A stretch of DNA of 64,000 nt, from assembly GCF_012676905.1 (NCBI RefSeq), contig NZ_CP051428.1, forward strand, positions 189,501 through 253,500, written 5' to 3'. Below the pieces are notes generated by a model. It was given only the letters and a program-made list of their open reading frames with translations. It was not told the origin of the DNA and did not search any database. This document shows positions 9,535-17,583 of the stretch, one piece after another (the first letter of the stretch is position 1; every line of letters starts with the position of its first letter). Made by a program: the position numbers and the translations under genes. Source of the stretch: Paenibacillus albicereus (lineage in GTDB: Bacteria; Bacillota; Bacilli; Paenibacillales; Paenibacillaceae).

Positions 9535-10509
9535 TTGCTGACTTATGTGCTGCGGCGGCTGCTGACCGCCGTGCCCGTGCTGCTGGGCGTCACGGTCATC
9601 AACTTCATCATCATGCGCATGGCTCCCGGCAACCCGGTGGACATGCTGGTCAGCCCCAAGCTGCCGGCCGCGGCGGCCGAAGCCCGGCGGCTGGCGCTCG
9701 GGCTGAACGAGCCGGCCTACGTCCAGTACGGCCTGTGGCTCAAAAATCTCGTGCTGCACGGCGATCTCGGCTATTCGCTCATCACCTACGAGCCGGTGAC
9801 GCGGATGATCGCCGAGCGCCTGGGACCGACGCTGCTGCTCATGGGCACGGCGCTCGCGCTCGGCCTGCTCGTCGCGGTGCCGCTCGGCGTGCTGAGCGCG
9901 ACGCGGCAGTACTCCAAGCTCGACTATCTGGCTTCCACCGGGTCTTTTCTGGGCTTGTCGGTGCCGAGCTTCTTCCTGGCTCTCGGCCTCATCTATGTGT
10001 TCGCTATCCAGCTGCAGTGGCTGCCCTCGGGCGGCATGACGGAGCTTGGCGGCTCCGGCGGCTGGCTCGACCGGCTGCGCCATCTGATCCTGCCGGCGCT
10101 CGTGCTGGCGGCGGCGGTCGCAGGGCGCATCATCCGCTATGTCCGCTCCAGCATGCTGGAGATTCTCGGCCAGGACTATCTGCGCACCGCCCGCGCCAAA
10201 GGCGTGCGCGAGACGCTCGTCGTCGGCCGCCATGCGATGCGCAACGCGCTCATCCCGATCGTCACCGTCATCGGGCTGGAGATGTCGGTGCTGCTCGGCG
10301 GCGCGGTCGTCGTCGAGCAGGTCTTCGCCTGGCCGGGCATCGGGCAGCTGATGCTGTCGTCCATCATGAGCCGCGACTACTCCACGCTCATGGGGCTGAA
10401 CCTGATGGCCGCGGTGTCCGTCATCGGCGTCAATCTGGCGACCGACTTCATCTATGCGGCGGTCGATCCCCGCGTCCGCACGAGCTACGAGGGGGAGGGC
10501 GCGGGATGA
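9535..10509 (+). CDS. ABC transporter permease, DppB type
   Basis: A 324-residue inner-membrane permease of the peptide/nickel family (BPD_transp_1), with the usual N-terminus LTYVLRRLL, the RMAPGNPVD loop and the EAA-like loop around YLRTARAKGVRE near residue 220. I prefer the TTG at 9535 (GAGGTG 6 bases upstream, and a start typical of the family) over the in-frame GTG at 9526. It overlaps the next gene by 4 bases. Confidence 0.88.
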   Translation: MLTYVLRRLLTAVPVLLGVTVINFIIMRMAPGNPVDMLVSPKLPAAAAEARRLALGLNEPAYVQYGLWLKNLVLHGDLGYSLITYEPVTRMIAERLGPTLLLMGTALALGLLVAVPLGVLSATRQYSKLDYLASTGSFLGLSVPSFFLALGLIYVFAIQLQWLPSGGMTELGGSGGWLDRLRHLILPALVLAAAVAGRIIRYVRSSMLEILGQDYLRTARAKGVRETLVVGRHAMRNALIPIVTVIGLEMSVLLGGAVVVEQVFAWPGIGQLMLSSIMSRDYSTLMGLNLMAAVSVIGVNLATDFIYAAVDPRVRTSYEGEGAG

Positions 10510-11516
10510 ATCTTTTCCGAAGGTATTTCGCCGTTGGCCGGGGCCGGGGTCCGGCGATGCCGGGCCGGGCAGGGCTTGGACCGGATTCGCCAGGTGCGGG
10601 TCCGGAAGGACCGGCTGGGCCGGAGCCAGGCACGCCGGGGCCCGCAGGCCCGGAGCTGGCTGCCGACCCCGGCGCCGTGTCGGGCCGGATGTTCCTCCGG
10701 CGCTTCCGCCGCCACAAGCTCGGCGTCGCCGGCGCGATCGCGCTCGGCGTCATGGCTCTCGCGGCGCTGCTGGCGCCGCTGATCGCGCCGTACGATCCGG
10801 CGGCCGTCACCGACTCGTTCGGCGAGGGGCCGTCGCTGCGCCATTGGCTCGGCACCGATCCGATCGGCCGCGACATGCTGAGCCGGCTCATCTACGCCGC
10901 TCGCGTCTCGCTCGCCGCAGGCCTCGGGGCGATGGCGATCGCGGCGGCCGTCGGCACGCTGCTCGGCCTGATCGCCGGCTACGCCGGCGGCTGGATCGAC
11001 GGCGTCATCATGCGCATCACCGACATCTTCATGGCGTTCCCGTACCTGATGCTCATCCTCGTCGTCGCGAGCCTGATCGGACCGGGTCTGACCAACATCA
11101 TCCTCATCCTCGGCCTGCTCGGCTGGCCGGCGGTCGCCCGCCTCGTGCGCGGCAACGTGCTCGCGATCAAGCAGGCGGACTACGTGACCGCGGCGGTCGC
11201 GCTCGGGCTCAGCCGCACGCGCATCCTGCTGCGCCACATCCTGCCGAACACCGTCGCGCCGATCCTGATCTATGCGACGAGCGGCGTCGCCGGCGCGATC
11301 CTCGACGAGGCGGCGCTCAGCTTCCTCGGCCTCGGCGTGCAGCCGCCGGACGCGAGCTGGGGCAACATGCTGGCGAGCGCACAGTCGCTGACCGTGCTCA
11401 CCTCGCAGCCGTGGCTGTGGGTGCCGCCGGGCGTGGCGATCATCGTCACGGTGCTGGCCGTCAACTTCGTCGGCGACGCCCTGCGCGACGCGCTCGACCC
11501 GCGCAACCGGCACTAG
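10506..11516 (+). CDS. ABC transporter permease, DppC type, with collagen-like N-terminal extension
   Basis: A 336-residue permease. The core (from MFLRRFRRHKLG near residue 60) is a normal DppC domain with GTDPIGRDMLSRLIYAARVSL and the EAA-like loop around ADYVTAAVALGLS. Residues 12-55 are unusual: a Gly/Pro-rich run rich in GPxG steps, resembling a collagen-like linker, placed before the first membrane segment and so presumably cytoplasmic. The start overlaps dppB-like (ATGA). No DppD/DppF ATPase gene follows; the operon ends in a 33-bp duplication of the gene end. Confidence 0.88.
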   Translation: MNLFRRYFAVGRGRGPAMPGRAGLGPDSPGAGPEGPAGPEPGTPGPAGPELAADPGAVSGRMFLRRFRRHKLGVAGAIALGVMALAALLAPLIAPYDPAAVTDSFGEGPSLRHWLGTDPIGRDMLSRLIYAARVSLAAGLGAMAIAAAVGTLLGLIAGYAGGWIDGVIMRITDIFMAFPYLMLILVVASLIGPGLTNIILILGLLGWPAVARLVRGNVLAIKQADYVTAAVALGLSRTRILLRHILPNTVAPILIYATSGVAGAILDEAALSFLGLGVQPPDASWGNMLASAQSLTVLTSQPWLWVPPGVAIIVTVLAVNFVGDALRDALDPRNRH

Positions 11517-11560
11517 CGGGACGCGCCCGACCCGCGCAACCGGCACTAGCGGGACGCGCC
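11495..11560 (+). repeat. Perfect 33-bp tandem duplication spanning the stop codon
   Basis: Bases 11495-11527 and 11528-11560 are identical. The first copy contains the last codons and TAG stop of the DppC-type gene; the second lies just downstream with its own copy of the stop. Confidence 0.95.
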
Positions 11561-11943
11561 AAGGAAGGGCGAGGAGCTTAAGCGCCGCAGGCGCGCTGAA
11601 TGCGTTCGGCCGCCTGCCGCCCCGCTCCTACCGCGCTCGGTCCTGGCCGCCTGCCGCCCCCGCTGCGCTCGCTCCTGGCCCGCATCTTGTCCGAGCTCTA
11701 ACGAAACCACACGACGTTATTCGGCCCAAATGGCGTACATCGATCGTTTAACGATATGGAGAGACGCTATCGGCCAGGAAACGGCAGTTTTTCGTCCGAA
11801 TCAGCAGCGATAGTGCGTGACCGTTTCGTTTGAATTCCAAAACAAGCTTTTTGGGTGAAATAGCGCTTCTCGGTTTCGTTAGAGTCGTCATGACGCGGAA
11901 GCTTCCGCGCTGCCACGTGCAGCAAATTTTGATTTTCCTCTAT
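11561..11943. other. Intergenic region, no gene seen
   Basis: About 380 bases between convergent genes. The first part is GC-rich with two similar GGCCGCCTGCCGCC stretches (near 11608 and 11648); the rest is more AT-rich with several short CGTTTCGTT-like pieces. No open frame with a ribosome binding site was found. Confidence 0.6.
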
Positions 11944-11987
11944 AAAAAGAGCATCGCCTCGGCGCAAGCCGAAGCGATGCTCTTTTT
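11944..11987. terminator. Bidirectional terminator
   Basis: Inverted repeat with arms beginning AAAAAGAGCATCGC and ending GCGATGCTCTTTTT, continued by a CTCGGC/GCCGAA inner stem. Runs of A on the left and T on the right allow it to work on both strands, between the dpp-like operon and the minus-strand small membrane gene. Confidence 0.9.
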
Positions 11988-12001
11988 GGGTTGCCGAGGG
12001 T

Positions 12002-12187
12002 TCATCCTCCGGCTGCGAGGACGAGCAGCATGGAGAAGATCCACATGATCCCGCCGAACAGCAGCGACGCCACGAGCTTCAGCCCATCGGACTTGTCTTT
12101 GGCGAACAGCTGCAGCATCGCGAGCAAAAAGAAGAAGGCAAGGAAAGGCATGGCGTAAAAGGCGCCGAATATAGCGATGAATTCCAC
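12002..12187 (-). CDS. Small two-segment membrane protein
   Basis: A 61-residue protein with two hydrophobic segments (about residues 3-28 and 40-58) joined by a charged loop (FAKDKSDGLK). The start is GTG at 12187 with AAAGGAGC 8 bases upstream, which makes a real gene likely despite the small size. The bidirectional terminator lies directly after it. I do not recognise the family. Confidence 0.65.
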   Translation of the reverse strand: MEFIAIFGAFYAMPFLAFFFLLAMLQLFAKDKSDGLKLVASLLFGGIMWIFSMLLVLAAGG

Positions 12188-12291
12188 CTGAGCAAGCTCC
12201 TTTCGCGCCCCTTTGCCGAAGAGAGAGGGGAGTCTTGAATCGAATATCCTTCCATTTCAGCATAATCGCCTAAATTCGGCAAGTACGCGCG

Positions 12292-12810
12292 CTACTCGAA
12301 CCAGCCGGCCACGACGCTCCACCAGCGCTCGAGCCGCGCGATCCAGCGGTCGGCCTGCCGGCCTTGCTGGACGAGATGGATGATCCAGTCCCAGTCCGAG
12401 AGGAACTGGATGACGGTCAGCACGAGCATCGCGACGACGAAGCCGAACGTCAGCGTGAACAGCAGCTGCAGCCGGAAGTAGCCGATCAGCAGCCGCGACA
12501 GCTTGCGCACCTCGTCGGGCGACTCCGCCGACTGTTCGATTCGCAGCGCCTGCGAGGCGAGCCTCAGCATCCACACGGCGGCGACGACTTCGAGCAGGCC
12601 GGCGAGCGTGCCGAGGCCGAAGTTCATCATGCCGACGACGCATTGGAACAGGCCGAAGAAAAGCGTGGCGATCGCGGCGCTCCTCATCCAGAAGGCGAGG
12701 CGGCGCCAGTCGCTTTTGGCGGGGGAGGGGGCAGGAGCGCTCGCAGGCGAGAGGCGGCGGAGCGGATCGGAAGCAGAATCAGAAAGAGGCGGCAGCATCG
12801 GATCGTTCAT
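12292..12810 (-). CDS. Membrane protein, DUF5362-like
   Basis: A 172-residue protein. A Pro/Ala/Ser-rich N-terminus (residues 1-33) is followed by hydrophobic segments near 40-65, 70-85 and 115-140 and a Trp-rich C-terminus. The pattern resembles small DUF5362-type membrane proteins, but the match is by eye only. I chose the ATG at 12810 because GAAGGAGC lies 12 bases upstream; a longer frame from 12879 has no good site. Confidence 0.6.
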   Translation of the reverse strand: MNDPMLPPLSDSASDPLRRLSPASAPAPSPAKSDWRRLAFWMRSAAIATLFFGLFQCVVGMMNFGLGTLAGLLEVVAAVWMLRLASQALRIEQSAESPDEVRKLSRLLIGYFRLQLLFTLTFGFVVAMLVLTVIQFLSDWDWIIHLVQQGRQADRWIARLERWWSVVAGWFE

Positions 12811-12930
12811 GAGAGGCGATGGGCTCCTTCGTTCAGTGGGTTGGGTGGAGCAGATGCAGATGAGCAGGCCGGGCGCCAAGATGAAGAAGGATCTATCTTC
12901 ATCCGGATGGTCGGATCCCGCAGCCTATGC

Positions 12931-12959
12931 TTGACATCGGATTTCCCGTTGCCTATAGT
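12931..12959 (+). promoter_or_regulatory. Sigma-A promoter of the DUF6530-like gene
   Basis: TTGACA at 12931-12936, a 17-base spacer and TATAGT at 12954-12959; predicted start of transcription near 12966. Confidence 0.8.
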
Positions 12960-12977
12960 AAGAGCAATTCCCTCTTT

Positions 12978-12996
12978 ATTTAGTAAATGACTAAAT
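12978..12996 (+). promoter_or_regulatory. Palindromic operator just downstream of the promoter
   Basis: Perfect 7-bp arms ATTTAGT (12978-12984) and ACTAAAT (12990-12996) around a 5-base centre, placed at about +12 to +30 of the promoter at 12931. This position suits a repressor of MarR, HxlR or TetR type; the regulator is not encoded nearby. Confidence 0.55.
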
Positions 12997-13031
12997 CATA
13001 AACCTTGCTTTCTCACGAAGGAGGATCAGCC

Positions 13032-13517
13032 GTGAACATGAAGATTCCGACGACGCTGAAGCACAAGCCGGTGCTCGTCTCCGAGAACTACAGCCAGGTC
13101 GACGGCCGCTACGCGCCCGACTCCGAGGCGAAGGGGCTGTCGCTCGGCCTCGCGCAGTGGAACGACCGGGGCAAGGTCGACATCTCGGCCAAGGTATGGC
13201 GCCATACCGGCGGCAAGTGGTCGCGGCAGTCCGAGGAGCTGCCGCTGCACCGCGTGCTGGATCTGGCGATCCTCGTCGCGAGCGGCATGGTCCACTTCCG
13301 CGAGGCCTACCGCCATGAGGGGCTCTACGACCCCGAGCAGCCGGTGCTGGACCGCATCGGCCTGCAGGGAGATGCGATGACGGTATCGGTGTGTACGGAC
13401 AACGAGCGCATCGGCGAGGACATCCGGCTGTTCAGCCAGGCGCTGAGTGACGACGGCGAGCTCATCGGCGAGCGGCTGCGGGTGCTGTCCGGGCTGCTCA
13501 AGGAAATGGGTTATTGA
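13032..13517 (+). CDS. Conserved protein, DUF6530-like
   Basis: A 161-residue soluble protein starting near KIPTTLKHKPVLVSENY, with a central KGLSLGLAQWNDRGKVDISAK stretch and a helical C-terminus. I recall this pattern from the uncharacterised DUF6530 family, but could not check. The GTG at 13032 has AAGGAGGA about 7 bases upstream and is preferred to the ATG at 13038. It has its own strong promoter and operator and ends at a bidirectional terminator, so it is monocistronic. Confidence 0.65.
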   Translation: MNMKIPTTLKHKPVLVSENYSQVDGRYAPDSEAKGLSLGLAQWNDRGKVDISAKVWRHTGGKWSRQSEELPLHRVLDLAILVASGMVHFREAYRHEGLYDPEQPVLDRIGLQGDAMTVSVCTDNERIGEDIRLFSQALSDDGELIGERLRVLSGLLKEMGY

Positions 13518-13595
13518 GCAGGCACCGGGAGACGATCGCGCCCAGCGAGCGGCTGGCCGACTGGGCAGGCTGCGTGGCCGGACTCACCCAGGTGC

Positions 13596-13650
13596 AAAAA
13601 AGAGGCTGCAAGCGATTCGCCGAAGCGAATCTAGGCTTGCAGCCTTTTTT
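13596..13650. terminator. Bidirectional terminator
   Basis: Arms AGGCTGCAAGC and GCTTGCAGCCT with an inner GATTCGC/GCGAATC stem, A6 before and T6 after. It separates the DUF6530-like gene from the minus-strand kinase gene. Confidence 0.9.
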
Positions 13651-13737
13651 CCTCTGATGTAGCCGAGCATCCGGCGCTCCGCGCATCGCTTCCGGCAGGG
13701 GCGAAAGAAGCGGTCAGCCGCCAGGCGGCGCCCCCGC

Positions 13738-14742
13738 TTAGCGCATCGCTTCCAGCACGCGCGCCCGCAGCGTCTCCGAAGCGGGCCGGCCATGGACCAG
13801 CTCCAGCGCCCAGAGCACCGCGCCGGACGCCGGCGGCTCCTCCAGCAGCCGGAACCGCAGCTCCGTCTGCGGCAGCAGCGCGCGTGCCTCCTCCATGTAC
13901 AGCTCGCGGAGGATCGGCGGCGACGCCTTGACCCACACCGAGCCGGCGAGCACGACATCGACCGGGCCGCTCCCGAAGTCGAGTCCGCGCACGCAGCCGG
14001 CCGTCGACATCGCCATCTGCCGCGCGGAATGCCGCACGGCCGCCAGAGCCGCGGCGTCGCCCGACGCGGCCGCCTCCAGCAGCAGCGTCGCCAGCTCCGT
14101 CGCCGGCAGGGAGCGCGAAAGCATCGCCTCCAGCGCCCGCTCCAGCAGCTCCTCCGGGCCGGCTGCGCCGACCAGACGCAGCGCCGGCGCGGTCAGCGCG
14201 GTGCGCGGGCCGACGCGGTACAGCTCGTCGTACGCGAGGCGCACGGCGCGACGGGCCAGGTAGGCGCCGCCGGACTCGTCGCCGGACAGCTCGCTGCCGA
14301 CGCCGCCGACCTGCAGCCGCCGGCCCGACGGATCGATGCCGCCCGTGCAGGCGCCGGTGCCGTTGATCGAGCAGATGCCCGCGCCGGACGGGCTGCCGGC
14401 CTTGATGCCGAGGAAGCTGTCGTTGTCCATCTCGAAGCGGCCGTAGCCGAGCTCGCGGATGACGCGGTCCAGCTCCCGCTTCTGCGAAGGGATGTCGGCT
14501 CCCGCAAGGCCGAACGCCGCCGCTGCGAGGTCTGCCGGCTCCAGGCCGTAGCGGCCGAGCAGCTCGCCGGCCTGCTCGGCGAGCGCTCTTTTCGCCCCGG
14601 CGTAGCCGTCCTTGAACTGCTCGTGACTGCACGTGCCGGTGCGGAGAGAGCCGACCCTCCGTCCGTCGAGGTCGAACAGATAATAGTCGGTCTTGGTGTT
14701 GCCGCCGTCGACGCCGAGCACGTACGAAGGGGTTCCATTCAT
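13738..14742 (-). CDS. BadF/BadG-type sugar kinase (GlcNAc kinase-like)
   Basis: A 334-residue cytoplasmic ATPase of the BadF/BadG/BcrA/BcrD fold, the fold of N-acetylglucosamine kinases. The phosphate-binding motif GVDGGNTKTDYYLFD is near residues 9-23, GLAGADIPSQ is near 80, and the second phosphate motif INGTGA is near 130. The start at 14742 has AAAGGAGC 7 bases upstream. It lies 25 bases after the GH4 gene in one operon, which suggests it phosphorylates a sugar used or released by that enzyme. Exact substrate unknown. Confidence 0.78.
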   Translation of the reverse strand: MNGTPSYVLGVDGGNTKTDYYLFDLDGRRVGSLRTGTCSHEQFKDGYAGAKRALAEQAGELLGRYGLEPADLAAAAFGLAGADIPSQKRELDRVIRELGYGRFEMDNDSFLGIKAGSPSGAGICSINGTGACTGGIDPSGRRLQVGGVGSELSGDESGGAYLARRAVRLAYDELYRVGPRTALTAPALRLVGAAGPEELLERALEAMLSRSLPATELATLLLEAAASGDAAALAAVRHSARQMAMSTAGCVRGLDFGSGPVDVVLAGSVWVKASPPILRELYMEEARALLPQTELRFRLLEEPPASGAVLWALELVHGRPASETLRARVLEAMR

Positions 14743-14767
14743 GGGCGATGCTCCTTTCGTCGCCTGC

Positions 14768-16042
14768 TCAGGCACGGAATTGCGGGAGGTGCTCGCGATG
14801 CGCTTCCTTCAGCTCGTCGAAGCAGGCGCGAGCCGCGTCGTAATCGCCGACGAGCGGGTTCATGAGCAGCGCGCGCATCGCCGCCTCCTCGCTGCCGGCC
14901 ACCGCCGCCGCTACCGTCTCGCGCTCATACGCCTTGACCATGCGCATGTAGTCGCGGATATGGGCGTTGTCGAGGCCGCGGACCGGGATCGGCTTGGCGC
15001 CGTCCTTGCCGATGACCGCCGTGATCTCGACCGCGTCCGTATCCTCCATGAAGTCGAGCGCGCCTTGGTTCAGCAAGTTCACCACATGCTCCTCCTGCTT
15101 GTCGTTCCAGATGGCGTCGACGAGGCTGATCGCGACCTCGGAGTAGTTCGCTCCGCCGCGGGAGGCGAGCAGCTCCGGCTTGACGTGGAGCTTGGCGTCC
15201 TCGTACAGGCCGAGCAGCTCCTCCTCGATCTCCATGCAGCGCTGGCCGCGCGACTGCTCGGCGTTTTTGAGCAGGTCGAGCTTCTTGTTCTTGAAGTAGT
15301 AGTACTCCAGGTACGACGAAGGGATCGCGCCGACCGCCTGCACCAGCTCCTGGCTGAAGCCCGACGCCGGGATGTTCTTCATCGTCTCGCTGTTCAGCCC
15401 CTGGGCGAGCGCGTCCTGCAGATAGTCGCGGCCGTCCTGCTCGATGCCGGTGATCCAGCTCAGATGGTTGAGGCCGACGTAGGTGAGGCGCGCCTCCGGC
15501 AGCTCCATCTTGGAGCGGATGCTCTTGGTCATGTTGTAGGGCACGTTGCAGAGGCCGAGCATCTTGATCTTGCTGTGGTTCAGGATCGCTTCCGTGAGGA
15601 TGCCCGCCGGGTTGGAAAAGTTGATGAGCCAAGCGTCCGGACAAAGCTGCTCCATCCTGCGGGCGATGTCCAGCATGACCGGAATCGTCCGCATCGCCTT
15701 GAAGAAGCCGCCGATGCCGCAGGTTTCCTGGCCGATCATGCCGTATTTCAGCGGGATCTGCTCATCGAGCACGCGCGCAGGCAGCTTGCCGACGCGGATC
15801 TGGCCGAGCACGAAGTCCGCTCCGCGCAGCGCCTCGTCCAGCTCCTGCGTCTTGACGACCCGGCAGTCCATGCCGGCCGCCGCGGCCATGCGCGCGCTCA
15901 GGTCGCCCACGATGTCGAGCTTGCGCGCGTCGATGTCCATCAGCGCCAGCTCCCGGACCGGCAGCGAGCCGCTGCGCTTGATGATGCCCTCCATCAGCTC
16001 CGGGGTGTACGTGCTGCCTGCTCCGATAATCGCGATTTTCAT
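14768..16042 (-). CDS. Glycoside hydrolase family 4 (6-phospho-glycosidase)
   Basis: A 424-residue NAD- and metal-dependent phospho-glycosidase. It has the N-terminal Rossmann motif IGAGSTYTPEL, the GH4 metal-site Cys in ETCGIGG, the NFSNPAG motif and the metal His in LNHLSW. GH4 enzymes oxidise C3 of a 6-phosphoglycoside, so the substrate should be a phosphorylated disaccharide; the closest subclass looks like 6-phospho-beta-glucosidase (LicH/CelF). With a kinase next door and no PTS, phosphorylation probably happens in the cytoplasm. Confidence 0.85.
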   Translation of the reverse strand: MKIAIIGAGSTYTPELMEGIIKRSGSLPVRELALMDIDARKLDIVGDLSARMAAAAGMDCRVVKTQELDEALRGADFVLGQIRVGKLPARVLDEQIPLKYGMIGQETCGIGGFFKAMRTIPVMLDIARRMEQLCPDAWLINFSNPAGILTEAILNHSKIKMLGLCNVPYNMTKSIRSKMELPEARLTYVGLNHLSWITGIEQDGRDYLQDALAQGLNSETMKNIPASGFSQELVQAVGAIPSSYLEYYYFKNKKLDLLKNAEQSRGQRCMEIEEELLGLYEDAKLHVKPELLASRGGANYSEVAISLVDAIWNDKQEEHVVNLLNQGALDFMEDTDAVEITAVIGKDGAKPIPVRGLDNAHIRDYMRMVKAYERETVAAAVAGSEEAAMRALLMNPLVGDYDAARACFDELKEAHREHLPQFRA

Positions 16043-16102
16043 CCTCTATCCATCCCTTTCCCTCTGGCGGCGAGGCCGCCTGAATGCTCGCTCCGTGACG
16101 CT

Positions 16103-16130
16103 ATTGTAGCACAGGAGGCGATGGAGTCGA
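16103..16130 (-). promoter_or_regulatory. Probable promoter of the GH4-kinase operon
   Basis: Read on the minus strand: TCGACT (-35, 16130-16125), a 16-base spacer ending in TGC (extended -10) and TACAAT (-10, 16108-16103), about 60 bases before the GH4 start. Confidence 0.55.
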
Positions 16131-16143
16131 GCGAAAAGTTAAA

Positions 16144-16165
16144 TTATTATTTCATGACATAATAA
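16144..16165. promoter_or_regulatory. 22-bp palindrome, probable operator
   Basis: Arms TTATTAT (16144-16150) and ATAATAA (16159-16165) are perfect, and the centre contains TCATGA. It lies just upstream of the minus-strand promoter of the GH4 operon, in the divergent region facing the RpiR regulator gene, and is a good candidate site for that regulator. Confidence 0.6.
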
Positions 16166-16252
16166 AAAACCAAAATTTAATTTTAGGTGCGGAAAGCGGC
16201 GATTTTCGTGTCCCAATCGGCTTTTTTCTCGGTTTTTCCCCCTCTGCCGCTC

Positions 16253-16281
16253 TTGTAATTCCCTGTCCTAGCGTATACGAT
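16253..16281 (+). promoter_or_regulatory. Possible promoter of the RpiR regulator gene
   Basis: TTGTAA at 16253-16258, 17-base spacer, TACGAT at 16276-16281, about 37 bases before the ATG at 16319. Confidence 0.45.
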
Positions 16282-16318
16282 TATGGCGCTGTATCAGATC
16301 AGCGGCAGGAGGCGGCTT

Positions 16319-17185
16319 ATGGCTATCAACGACAACGTATTGATTAAGATCCGGGAACGCAAGGACAGTCTCACTCCTGTCGAGCGGCGAGTCGCCGAGT
16401 ACATCCTGGAGAACAAGGAAGAGATTCCTCATCTCTCCATCAAGAACCTCGCCATGGGCAGCCGCACGAGCGACGCTTCGGTGCTGCGCTTCTGCAAGAC
16501 GATGGGCTACAGCGGCTACCGCAGCTTCATCGTCAGCATCTCGGCGGCGATGGGCGGCAAGGAAGAGCCGGACAACGGACAGTACACGGATATCCAGCCG
16601 GGAGATGACCTGCAGACGATCATCTCCAACACGGCACGCAACAATATACGCTCCATCGAGGACACGCTGAGCCTGATCGATCGCGAAGCTGTCGACCAGG
16701 CGGTGCAGGTTCTCCGCACCTGCAGCCGCATCTTCCTGTTCGGCATCGGGGCTTCCGGGCTCATCTGCCTGGATGCCGAGCAGAAGTTCACGCGTATCAA
16801 CAAGAACTGCCACGCCTATCTGGACGGCCACAGCCAGCTCACGGCGGCGACGCTCGTCTCCGACAAGGACGCGGCGATCTTCATCTCCAATTCCGGCGGC
16901 ACGGAGGAGATTCTCGACGCGCTCGACATCGTGTCCAAGACGGGAGCGAGTACGATCGCCATCACCAAATACGGCAAAAGCGAGCTGTCCGAGCGGGCCG
17001 ACCTGCTGCTCAGCATCTCGACGCCGGAGGTGACGATCCGCAGCGGCGCGATGGGCTCGCGCATCGCCATGCTGACCGTAGTGGACATGCTGTTCACCGG
17101 CGTGGCGAGCGCCGACTACCAGGAGGTCAAGCATTACTTGACGCGCAGCCGCAACATCATCTCCAGCAAGCGCCGCCGCCGGTAA
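16319..17185 (+). CDS. MurR/RpiR family transcriptional regulator
   Basis: A 288-residue regulator with an N-terminal RpiR helix-turn-helix (about residues 1-77; LSIKNLAMGSRTSDASVLRFC is the recognition part) and a C-terminal SIS phosphosugar-binding domain (about 110-250; GIGASGLICLDAEQKFTRI and ISNSGGTEEILDAL). SIS domains in this family sense sugar phosphates; MurR members sense MurNAc-6-phosphate. I chose the ATG at 16319 because AGGAGG sits 7 bases upstream; the earlier ATG at 16283 lacks a site. It is divergent from the GH4 operon and precedes the murQ operon, so it probably controls one or both. Confidence 0.85.
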   Translation: MAINDNVLIKIRERKDSLTPVERRVAEYILENKEEIPHLSIKNLAMGSRTSDASVLRFCKTMGYSGYRSFIVSISAAMGGKEEPDNGQYTDIQPGDDLQTIISNTARNNIRSIEDTLSLIDREAVDQAVQVLRTCSRIFLFGIGASGLICLDAEQKFTRINKNCHAYLDGHSQLTAATLVSDKDAAIFISNSGGTEEILDALDIVSKTGASTIAITKYGKSELSERADLLLSISTPEVTIRSGAMGSRIAMLTVVDMLFTGVASADYQEVKHYLTRSRNIISSKRRRR

Positions 17186-17545
17186 GGGCTAGGCCCATCA
17201 TGCGGCTCCAGCCGGGCATACGAGGGCTTGGGGGCGTTACGGTTTGATAGAGCGGCCCGATCGGGGCCGTGCGGTTTAGTAGAGCGACCCGATAGGGCCG
17301 TGCGGTTTAGTAGACCTGCTCCGGGCCGATCCAGTTAGATAGCAGCCTGCTTGGAGCCATGCCGGTCTAGTTAGGGCGACCCGCTGGAGGCCGTTCGGTT
17401 TGAATAGGGCGGCCTGCTCCGAACCGATTCAGTATGATCGCAGCCTGCTTGGAGCCATGCCGGTCTAGTTAGGGCGACCCGCTGGAGGCCTTTCCGCTTC
17501 AAATGGACGGTTGGAGTCGAAGCGGAGCCAGCCAGCAGGAATCGC
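17186..17545. repeat. Intergenic direct repeats downstream of the RpiR gene
   Basis: No gene seen. Bases 17342-17392 and 17440-17490 are near-identical 51-bp copies (start GCAGCCTGCTTGGAG, end CGCTGGAGGCC) with a 98-bp period. Two copies of GGGCCGTGCGGTTTAGTAGA lie at 17264-17283 and 17295-17314 (31-bp period). The whole stretch looks like a degenerated array of related GCGGTTTAGTAGAGCGACC-like pieces. Confidence 0.75.
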
Positions 17546-17583
17546 AAGCATCTGCCGTCCGGGACGGCAGATGCTTCTTTTTG
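17546..17583 (+). terminator. Strong hairpin terminator
   Basis: 14-bp perfect arms (AAGCATCTGCCGTC / GACGGCAGATGCTT) with a 3-base loop, followed by TCTTTTTGTT. It would end read-through from the RpiR gene, 360 bases away. Confidence 0.8.
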
